Origin: Bog-159 sp963707465
GTDB taxonomy: Bacteria > Acidobacteriota > Terriglobia > Bryobacterales > Bryobacteraceae
Reading direction: 5' to 3'
Length of the DNA: 64,000 nt
NCBI GenBank assembly: GCA_963707465.1
Contig: CAVPQK010000028.1
Span: 62,001 to 126,000, forward strand
Within the stretch, counting starts at the first letter, position 1. Each line of letters begins with the position of its first letter. Made by a program: the position numbers and the translations under genes. The notes below the pieces were generated by a model. It ran no database searches and was not told where the DNA came from. It was given only the letters and a program-made list of their open reading frames with translations. Of the stretch, positions 57,522 to 64,000 are shown one piece after another.

Positions 57522-58459
57522 GCGGGGGCTCCTTCCAGGAAGTTGGACCAGCGGTATTCGCGGGCGGGATTTTCGTCGCTCAGCGCCTTTTTAATGGCAA
57601 GCTCGGCGATGGCGTTGACCACCCACTCGAAGTTCTCGTGGCCGACGGAATGGATGTCGGCATCGGGGGCCGGGTTCAGGAAGTCGATGGCGTACGGCAC
57701 GCCGTTTTCGACCGCGAACTCGACGGTATTCATGTCATAACCCAGCGCGCGGCAGAGCTTCAGCGCATCGCCGACTACACGCTCATAGATGGCCGGTTCG
57801 ATGGGCGGAGGGTTTTTCACGTAACGATCGGCGTGCGGCTGCTTGGGATCGTAGCGCATGACCCACACCTTTTCCTGGCCGATGACGTAGCAGCGGAAAT
57901 AGTCGGTGAAGTCCACGGCTTTTTGGAGGGTCATGCAGAGATCGCCAGTCTGATCATAGGCGGCGAAGAGCTCGTGGGGGTTATCCACCTTATAGACGTT
58001 CTTCCAGCCGCCGCCCGCGTGCGGCTTCAGGAAGGCGGGGAAGCCGACGTAATCGAAGATCTCATCCCAGTTAAGGGGATACATGAGGTTCCGCATGGAG
58101 CGCTCGGTGGTGGAAGGCGGATGCTGCTTGTGCGGCAGGAGCACGGTGCGGGGCACGGCGACGCCGATGCGCTCGGCCAGGGCGTAGTTGAAGAACTTGT
58201 CGTCGGCGCTCCACCAAAAGGGATTGTTGATGACGATGGTACCGCCGAGGATCGCGTTCTTCAGGTAGGAACGATAGAACGGGATGTCCTGCGAAATGCG
58301 GTCGACGATGACGCGGTAGCCGCTGGGCTGGGCCATGCCGACGCCGCCCATGAGGATGCTTTCGGCGTGGATGCCGGGGATGTTGAAGGAGTTGATGCGG
58401 TCCACCAGGGCGGGGGGAAAGGTGGATTCCATGCCGTAAAGGAGTCCGATTTTGCGCAT
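57518..58459 (-). CDS. ATP-grasp ligase (first gene of amidoligase operon)
   Basis: 313 residues of RimK/D-Ala-ligase-like ATP-grasp fold. N-terminal MRKIGLLYGMESTFPPALVD, central VGFPAFLKPHAGGGWKNVYK (Lys and glycine-rich loop), LQKAVDFTDYFRCYVIGQEK, and the metal-binding end NTVEFAVENGVPYAIDFLNP (E, D, N). It forms an amide or ester bond from a carboxylate through an acyl phosphate. First gene of an operon running to 54131; no clear ribosome site. Confidence 0.92.
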   Translation of the reverse strand: MRKIGLLYGMESTFPPALVDRINSFNIPGIHAESILMGGVGMAQPSGYRVIVDRISQDIPFYRSYLKNAILGGTIVINNPFWWSADDKFFNYALAERIGVAVPRTVLLPHKQHPPSTTERSMRNLMYPLNWDEIFDYVGFPAFLKPHAGGGWKNVYKVDNPHELFAAYDQTGDLCMTLQKAVDFTDYFRCYVIGQEKVWVMRYDPKQPHADRYVKNPPPIEPAIYERVVGDALKLCRALGYDMNTVEFAVENGVPYAIDFLNPAPDADIHSVGHENFEWVVNAIAELAIKKALSDENPAREYRWSNFLEGAPA

Positions 58460-58526
58460 GTTCTATGAGTTTATCAGGGGTGGGGGGCGGTTTGGGCGAA
58501 CGGGCCTGCCCGGCAGTGTGATTTCC

Positions 58527-60632
58527 TCAGTTGTGCAGCGTCTTTGCCAAATACTCCGCGATAACCTTCACTTCTTCATCCGATGCCTGCGCACCCCGCG
58601 CCACCATATGTTGCACGATTTCGCTCCATTGCGTGGCATTCATGCGCTGGGTGGTCACCACCTCTATGGAATGGCAGCCGGTCCCGCAGGTTTTTTCGAC
58701 TAACGCCCTCGCACCGCCGGCCGGCAAAACAACCGGCGTAAAATCGCCGACTTTCGGTTGACCGCGCGCGGCCATCGCCGCCGCAGCCACCGCCTGCGAA
58801 ACGGACGCCGGTAACGGTTTCCGGGGGACATCGGGTAGCGCAAAGGCCACCAGGCTATTGCTCAACCCGCCACCGAGGAACCCACCTCCCCCGGCGGCCA
58901 TGATCGCCACGTACTGCCTTCCATCGCGCCCCATATAGGTAATCGGGCTGGTGTGTGCGCTGGCCTCCAATGGTGTTTCCCAAAGCAACTTCCCGCTCCG
59001 CGAATCAAAAGCCCGAAATCGCGAATCATTGGTCGCGCCAATAAACACGAGACCGCCAGACGTCGCCATGCTCCCTCCGAGGTTTAGCGTTCCCGTGTTA
59101 TTCACACCGATGGCTTCGAGTGCCTCGATTGTCCCCAGCACCGATCGCCAGGCAATGTTTCCGGACGCCAGATCCACCGCGACCAACTCGCCAAATGGCG
59201 GGTTCTGGCACGGTATGCGGGTAGCGGGGTCCCAAAACCGCGCGTACGGACCGTAGGCCGAGGTCCGCGCGTACTCCGTACCCCGCTTCTCCATGTGGCC
59301 CCACTGTCCCACGTTCATCACGTTCACAAATAACAAATCGAGCGAAGGATCAATCGACACACCGCCCCAGTTCCCCCCGCCGAGTGTGCTCGGAAAAAAT
59401 AATGCGTTTCCTTCCGCGGGCAGTGGCGTATACGGCCCGCCCACCTTCATCCGATTCGCTTCGAACAACGCTTTACAGAGGCGTGCGTGCTCAGGCGAAC
59501 GGTCATACATTTCATCGATGCGAAACGTGTCCTTCGCCAGCGCCGGCGGCTTCAGGGGAAAGGGCTGGGTCTTGGCGGTCACTTCGCCAGGTACCGTCGA
59601 TTGGGGCACAGGGCGCTCTTCGATACCGAAGACCGGCTCACCAGTCACCCGATTCAATACAAACAAGAGACCCATCTTCGTGATCTCGGCCACGGCCGGA
59701 ATCGTGCCGCCGCGACGAATGTCAAACAGCGCCGGCGGCGCGGCCAGATCATAATCCCAGAGATCGTGGTGCACCAACTGCCGGTACCATCGCACCGTGC
59801 CGGTGCGCGCGTCCAGCGCGACCAGCGAGTTGCCGTACAGGCCATCCCCGACTCGATCCGCACCATAGAAGTCCGAGGTCGGCGCACCCAGGGGCGCATA
59901 GACTATCCCGCGCGCCACGTCAATCGTGAAGAATCCCCACACATTGGTTCCCGATCGATTCTGCCAGCCGTCCGCGGGCCATGTCTCGGCTCCCGCTTCC
60001 CCAGGCCGGGGCACCGTGTGGAAGGTCCATCGCAGCTTTCCCGTAAGGGCATCCCAAGCGCGAATGTCTCCGTAAGCGCCAGCGCTCGGCGAACCCTCTC
60101 CGTTGCTGCATCCGGTGATGACCAGGTCGCCAAATACGGCTGGCGGCGACTCCAACGCATACCGCCCATCCTTCAATCCCCCCAACACGCCCGGCTTCAG
60201 GTCTACGCGGCCTTCGGCACCGAATCCGGGAGAGGGCTTGCCTGTGGTCACGTCCAGAGCTAACAGGAAATGGCCGTTGCCGGTGAACAAGCGCGGGTGC
60301 AGGCTGTTTGCGCCCGGCCAATAGGCCAAGCCGCGAAGAGCCATGGGCTGTGCGTTAAATTTCCAGAGCAATGCGCCAGTTTCCGGCACCAGCGCATACA
60401 CGCCGTCGGGGGCCGTAAAATACATGACGCCGCCCACGACAATAGGCACCGCTTCGGAACCCGGCTTTCCCGTGCGGAATAACCACGCCGGTTTCAACTG
60501 TGCGACGTTGGTTGAGTGGATCTGCCGCAAGGTGGAAAAGCGCGTCGCACCGGGATCGTTTCCGTAAGATGGCCAATCGGTCTGGGCCAGCGCGCTGGCA
60601 CACAGCGGCAGCAACACGGCACATCGAATCAC
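58527..60632 (-). CDS. PQQ-dependent dehydrogenase with C-terminal cytochrome c-like segment
   Basis: 701 residues. Signal peptide MIRCAVLLPLCASALA, then the eight-bladed quinoprotein propeller: DWPSYGNDPGATRFSTLRQI, LRWTFHTVPRPGEAGAETWP, IVYAPLGAPTSDFYGADRVG, VHHDLWDYDLAAPPALFDI and NLGGSMATSGGLVFIGATND. The C-terminal ~60 residues resemble a cytochrome c domain (QRMNATQWSEIVQHMVARGA), with a heme motif written C-G-T-G-C-H (649-654), one residue longer than the usual CxxCH. It probably oxidises a sugar or alcohol in the periplasm and needs PQQ, whose biosynthesis operon is 55 kb upstream in this window. Confidence 0.9.
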   Translation of the reverse strand: MIRCAVLLPLCASALAQTDWPSYGNDPGATRFSTLRQIHSTNVAQLKPAWLFRTGKPGSEAVPIVVGGVMYFTAPDGVYALVPETGALLWKFNAQPMALRGLAYWPGANSLHPRLFTGNGHFLLALDVTTGKPSPGFGAEGRVDLKPGVLGGLKDGRYALESPPAVFGDLVITGCSNGEGSPSAGAYGDIRAWDALTGKLRWTFHTVPRPGEAGAETWPADGWQNRSGTNVWGFFTIDVARGIVYAPLGAPTSDFYGADRVGDGLYGNSLVALDARTGTVRWYRQLVHHDLWDYDLAAPPALFDIRRGGTIPAVAEITKMGLLFVLNRVTGEPVFGIEERPVPQSTVPGEVTAKTQPFPLKPPALAKDTFRIDEMYDRSPEHARLCKALFEANRMKVGGPYTPLPAEGNALFFPSTLGGGNWGGVSIDPSLDLLFVNVMNVGQWGHMEKRGTEYARTSAYGPYARFWDPATRIPCQNPPFGELVAVDLASGNIAWRSVLGTIEALEAIGVNNTGTLNLGGSMATSGGLVFIGATNDSRFRAFDSRSGKLLWETPLEASAHTSPITYMGRDGRQYVAIMAAGGGGFLGGGLSNSLVAFALPDVPRKPLPASVSQAVAAAAMAARGQPKVGDFTPVVLPAGGARALVEKTCGTGCHSIEVVTTQRMNATQWSEIVQHMVARGAQASDEEVKVIAEYLAKTLHN

Positions 60633-60736
60633 TTCATTACTGTAGCTGATTCAGGCGTCAGCCCGAGTTTTGCAGCTTGGCGGTGGCAGCGATGCTCGTC
60701 GAGTGCGTCGTGCGGATTCACGATTATGTGGACGCC

Positions 60737-60832
60737 ACCGTGGGGCGGGCTATCCAGCCCGCGGACCCGCTCTCTAGCGGGTCCAGCCGCCTCAAAAGGC
60801 GGCTGCGGCCATGATTGGCCGCCCTCCAGGCG
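60737..60832. repeat. Four-hairpin intergenic repeat, copy 2
   Basis: 91/96 identical to 23891-23986 with the same four perfect stems. Differences: loop 1 ATTC/ATCC, loop 2 CTCC/CTCT, loop 3 GGAA/CAAA, loop 4 AGAT/TGAT. It lies in the 260-bp gap between the TIGR03435 gene and the PQQ dehydrogenase, in which I see no gene. Confidence 0.92.
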
Positions 60833-60892
60833 TGTATGGACCAGGCACATGCCCTCGCGCCGTTCGCGGAGAAACGGATCGGACGCACTGCG

Positions 60893-61630
60893 CTAGTTGC
60901 CGGTCGGAACCCGTTCCACATGATCCACCACGATGATATCGACAGGAACCTTTTCCGGTTGCAAGCGCAGGCCCAGGGTCTCCTTGAGCGCGGTGAACAG
61001 CGACGGGATACTGCCGGCATCAGTGGTATTGGAGCTCAGGTCCTCGGTGGTGAAGTGAAGCTCGAAATCGTAGACACCCTCGATGCCGGTCTTATCGACG
61101 ACCATCTCGCCTAAACTGCGCGCTACGTCGTCGGCCAGATCCGCCATCGACGACTTCTTCGCCGTCAGGGTCTCGACGCGCCCGCCGCTGCGGCTGGTGC
61201 CGGATGAGCCACTCCTCTCGGCGGGTTTGAGTTTGAAGCCTCCCTTCGCCACCCCGAGCGCATAACCGGGCATGTCTTTCGATTCGTGATGCACGGCCAG
61301 CTTAAAACGATCTTCAAGCAGAGTGCGCAGCATGATGGGGCGGTCGTCTTTGTTCGTCTCCGAGGGATACTTGGCGGCGATGTCGAAGCGCACGTCGTTC
61401 AGCCAGCCGGGGCCGGTCACCTGAAAGGGCTTGGCGGTGTATGCCCGTTCGATGAGGCGCTTCAGCGTCTGGTTGATGAAGACAATCTGCCCCCTGGATC
61501 CATTCGTCCTGCTGCCGCCGCCGCCGGAATTGTTTGGTTTGATGGAGGCTACCTCGTAAGCCGGACGGCCGTCCTGCGGCTGAGCCAGCAGGGCGCCGGC
61601 TACAAGGGCGATAATTGCGATCCGCTCCAT
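60893..61630 (-). CDS. TIGR03435-family secreted protein
   Basis: 245 residues with a short signal peptide (ERIAIIALVAGALLAQPQ). Family signatures: RPAYEVASIKPNN, INQTLKRLIERAYTAKPFQV, GPGWLNDVRFDIAAKYPSET, LEDRFKLAVHHESKDMPGYA, KTGIEGVYDFELHFT and VDIIVVDHVERVPTGN. This family is greatly expanded in Solibacter-like genomes, which is one reason for the taxonomic call. Function unknown. Confidence 0.93.
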   Translation of the reverse strand: MERIAIIALVAGALLAQPQDGRPAYEVASIKPNNSGGGGSRTNGSRGQIVFINQTLKRLIERAYTAKPFQVTGPGWLNDVRFDIAAKYPSETNKDDRPIMLRTLLEDRFKLAVHHESKDMPGYALGVAKGGFKLKPAERSGSSGTSRSGGRVETLTAKKSSMADLADDVARSLGEMVVDKTGIEGVYDFELHFTTEDLSSNTTDAGSIPSLFTALKETLGLRLQPEKVPVDIIVVDHVERVPTGN

Positions 61631-61684
61631 GACCCTATGACGAGTTTTCGCCCGCTCCCGTTTGGTCGATTTTCGGTTGCCGTT

Positions 61685-61902
61685 CTACCGGACCTTGCCT
61701 GCGGAGTTTTCGAGAACGACGTTAGAGAGGATTACGGTATCGATCTTGTCCGGCAGATGCGAGCAAGAGCCTATACCCACGTAGAAGGGCGCGTCGAGGT
61801 GCAGGTTGATGGGCGGGCCAAACTGGTGCATAGGTTCGCCCTCCAGGCTGACGAACAGCGCGAAATCGGAGCGGGCATGGTCTTTGCCTCGGTCGGACAC
61901 CC
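61685..61902 (-). pseudogene. C-terminal fragment of a TolB/biopolymer-transport-like protein
   Basis: The minus-strand frame reads SDFALFVSLEGEPMHQFGPP, INLHLDAPFYVGIGSCSHLP, DKIDTVILSNVVLENSAGKV and a stop, matching the end of TolB-like periplasmic proteins common in Acidobacteriota. Nothing of the upstream ~90% of such a protein is present: the similarity ends abruptly near 61902, where the opposite-strand PQQ-like fragment begins. Confidence 0.7.
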
Positions 61903-61903
61903 C

Positions 61904-62344
61904 CGGAAGAATACGCTGGCGATCCGCCTGACTCCCGCCGCGGGAGAGAACCGGGTGGCGTGGAGTTACAGCAAAGGAACCAGCTACGTCCCGTCGCCAT
62001 TGTTCTATGACGGCTATCTCTACCTGATGTCGGACGCGGGAATGCTTACCTGCCTGGACGCGAAGACCGGCGAGGCGAAGTACGAGGGGCAGCGCTTACC
62101 CGATCCTGTTCAGTTCACCTCTTCGATGGTGGCATTCGACGGCAAGATCCTGGTCACCAGCGAAGAAGGCGATACCTACATTGTGAAGGCTGGACCCGCA
62201 TTCACGGTAATCGAGAAGAACTCCGTGGGCGAGCTCGTGGTGGCGTCTCTAGCGCTGGCCGGCGATTCGATCTACATTCGCTCGGACAGGTCGCTGTTTC
62301 GAATACGGCAGGCGGCACGGACCGCGGAAACAATCAGAAGGTGA
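61904..62344 (+). pseudogene. C-terminal fragment of a PQQ-like beta-propeller protein
   Basis: On the plus strand, NTLAIRLTPAAGENRVAWSY, SKGTSYVPSPLFYDGYLYLM, SDAGMLTCLDAKTGEAKYEG and DSIYIRSDRSLFRI correspond to the last blades of the kind seen in the gene at 28929. An open frame extends upstream, but that part is antisense to other genes and not propeller-like, so the true gene is missing its 5' end. Confidence 0.75.
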
Positions 62345-64000
62345 AACGGCCACCAACTGTCGGAGCCAGGTTGTTGTCGTAGTTATAAGGGACGCCGGGG
62401 CCATGCGGAATGGCGATGGCCAGACCGCCGCTCACGTAGGAATACGCAACTCCGGCAAAACCGTCGAAACGCTTGGTGAAGTGATGATCCACATAGAGCG
62501 ACTCCTCGTTGAGGGTGCCCGCGCAGGAACTGCGGAAACCGGCTTCGGGCGAGCAGGTGGTCGGAATACGGAAGTCGTTCTGCAACTGATGATACCAGGA
62601 TAAAGTGATATCGGTTTTGCTGTCGATGGCGTATTTCGCGCCCGTCCACCAGATCTGCACGTGTTTGGGGGAATCAAGATTGTCGTCTTCGACGCCGCTC
62701 ATGAGATAACCGCCCTGGTCCAAGGCGCCCACGCCCAATGGGTTCGACGGGTTATCCTGCCGGATGGATTCGTAGCCGGCAAACAACTTAAGCGGGTCCC
62801 ACGTATACTTGGCGGCAAACATAATGGCGCGGTTGTCGGTCACGATGCCATCTACGGTATTGGTCGTTCCGATCAGATTGGCGCCGTTGATGGGGTTCGT
62901 ATTGATGCTGTCGGTGGTCGACTGATAGGACTGCGTCGGACTCTGAGGCCCCAGTAGGGGATTCAGCACGCTGACCGCCTGGTTGTAATGTTGGTAGACG
63001 ACGTCGGCGGAGAACTTGCCGTAGCCTCCGCCGAGGTCGAAGCCATAGGCGTTGTTATGCGCCGCTTCCGGCGTACAGGTGGCGGCCGTCCAGGTTGCGG
63101 AGGCCGAGTAGCAACCGCCGGAACCGTCGGCGAATTTATACATCGCGCCGAAATGCACCGGGCCATAGGTGAGGCGATACTTCAGGGCGTCGTCCCAACG
63201 GCTGTCCTCGGTGTCGCCGCCGCCGGCCATCGTGCCGTTATACCCGATGTACGAAAAGGCATAGCTGCCGCCGGCCGGATCGTAAGCCAGCATCGCATCG
63301 GTGCCGAGAGCGCGCTGGCGGCCGAAGGTCAGCGTGCCGAGATACGTGGACGATATACCGGCATAGAATTCGTCATTGAAGGGTTGGCCGGCGCGTGCGC
63401 CGTCGATGGCTATCGAATAGCTTCTCCTGGGAAGGCCGTTGTTGGCGATGTCGGTGACTGACGCGTTAGCGAGTTGGCCGGACTGCGGATTGACGCCGGT
63501 GGAAGCGTTGAATACCACGAACCAGCCAGGCATAAACTCTTCCTTGCCCCGGATGCCCAGACCGGTCTGCGACAGGTTGTTGGGTGCGATGAGGAATCGA
63601 TGTTGATAGCCGTTTCGGTTCACCAGAGATTCGCCCTCATAATTAGTGGCGTTTTCCGGTAAGCCGTGACTGACCCAGCCGACGCCCACGTCATACGCAC
63701 CGTACAGCGTGATGCCGTGCCAGGTCAGGGTGCAATCGGTGGTCAAGAACTCGTGGCCGCTGGCGCAGGCGTCGGGGGTGTTCGAGTGCATCTGAATGTC
63801 AACCGAAGTGTCCTGGCCAAGCGCCAAGCTGACTCCCGTGCGCGTTTCATCGGCGAAACCTTGTTTTGCGGCTCGAATGTCGGAGGGCCCAGGAGGCAGG
63901 CCGGACGCCTGAAAGTGCCCGCCGCCGTCGGTGGCGACGGTGCGCGCAGCCCCGGTGCCGACGTTCCGGATGGTCACCGCGACACCGGGAAGGGCTGCGC
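62334..64000 (-). CDS. Porin with N-terminal carboxypeptidase-like domain (5' end off window)
   Basis: At least 555 residues; the frame stays open to the window edge, so the start is missing. The visible N-terminus is a carboxypeptidase-regulatory-like domain (ALPGVAVTIRNVGTGAARTV, GGGHFQASGLPPGPSDIRAA, ADETRTGVSLALGQDTSVDI). From about residue 80 it is a Gram-negative porin: LTWHGITLYGAYDVGVGWVS, GLGIRGKEEFMPGWFVVFNA, TFGRQRALGTDAMLAYD and a terminal PTVGGRFTF with the C-terminal Phe needed for BAM assembly. Forms outer-membrane channels; the extra N-terminal domain is unusual in classic porins. Confidence 0.87.
   Translation of the reverse strand, partial: AALPGVAVTIRNVGTGAARTVATDGGGHFQASGLPPGPSDIRAAKQGFADETRTGVSLALGQDTSVDIQMHSNTPDACASGHEFLTTDCTLTWHGITLYGAYDVGVGWVSHGLPENATNYEGESLVNRNGYQHRFLIAPNNLSQTGLGIRGKEEFMPGWFVVFNASTGVNPQSGQLANASVTDIANNGLPRRSYSIAIDGARAGQPFNDEFYAGISSTYLGTLTFGRQRALGTDAMLAYDPAGGSYAFSYIGYNGTMAGGGDTEDSRWDDALKYRLTYGPVHFGAMYKFADGSGGCYSASATWTAATCTPEAAHNNAYGFDLGGGYGKFSADVVYQHYNQAVSVLNPLLGPQSPTQSYQSTTDSINTNPINGANLIGTTNTVDGIVTDNRAIMFAAKYTWDPLKLFAGYESIRQDNPSNPLGVGALDQGGYLMSGVEDDNLDSPKHVQIWWTGAKYAIDSKTDITLSWYHQLQNDFRIPTTCSPEAGFRSSCAGTLNEESLYVDHHFTKRFDGFAGVAYSYVSGGLAIAIPHGPGVPYNYDNNLAPTVGGRFTF

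Noticed and set aside
61286..61900. 5' extension of the PQQ-like fragment into a 352-codon gene
   Set aside because: The upstream part is antisense to the TIGR03435 and TolB-like sequences and shows no propeller pattern; only the last ~145 codons are real propeller sequence.

Overview
The window looks like a chromosomal segment of an Acidobacteriota bacterium of the Solibacter/Bryobacterales type. The evidence is high GC, a TIGR03435-family secreted protein, an ADOP-type MacB/FtsX permease, carboxypeptidase-regulatory-like outer-membrane proteins, many PQQ-like propellers, choice-of-anchor/Ig repeat proteins, and extragenic GC-rich palindromes at gene ends. There is no rRNA, CRISPR array, prophage or intact insertion sequence. 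One tRNA gene, tRNA-Arg(TCG), is present.

Layout. 1-3.5 kb: a truncated carboxypeptidase-regulatory gene, then a compact pqqABCDE operon whose 25-residue pqqA is too short for routine ORF calling. 3.5-14.2 kb: two paralogous secreted proteins, an ArsR-type regulator, a neutral ceramidase, a glycosyltransferase/SnoaL pair, an ADOP permease and a secreted hypothetical. 14.5-22.9 kb, the most unusual part: a Flp pilin; an orphan protein joining a BrxC/PglY-like P-loop half to a sulfotransferase-like domain; and, convergent with it, four minus-strand genes matching the Campylobacter cytidine-diphosphoramidate pathway (L-glutamine kinase fused to an APS-kinase-like enzyme, gamma-glutamyl hydrolase, cytidylyltransferase, methyltransferase). 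22.9-26.1 kb: an SRPBCC protein, a frameshifted Vps62-like gene and a non-coding tandem-repeat tract. 26.1-40 kb: clpB, a PQQ-like propeller with EF-hands, a beta-lactamase-family hydrolase, a GH130/GT4 pair, tRNA-Arg, an EgtD-like methyltransferase, fabI, an oxidoreductase, recG-rsmD and a frameshifted hypothetical. 40-50 kb: a propeller sensor kinase, its LuxR-type response regulator and three surface/secreted repeat proteins. 50-58.5 kb: a sodium symporter, an MFS carrier, a decayed PIN toxin locus, and a four-gene operon with 4-nt overlaps (ATP-grasp, YbdK-like ligase, M29 aminopeptidase, ATP-grasp-like protein) that looks like an amide/peptide-forming pathway. 58.5-64 kb: a PQQ dehydrogenase with a C-terminal cytochrome segment (a likely consumer of the PQQ made at the other end), a TIGR03435 protein, two gene fragments meeting at a rearrangement junction, and a porin with a carboxypeptidase-like N-terminal domain.

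The best candidates for undescribed biology are the phosphoramidate cluster with its neighbouring BrxC/sulfotransferase fusion, the four-gene amidoligase operon, and a 96-bp repeat made of four perfect hairpins whose two copies differ only in their tetraloops. All calls are made by reading the sequence; no database search was run.
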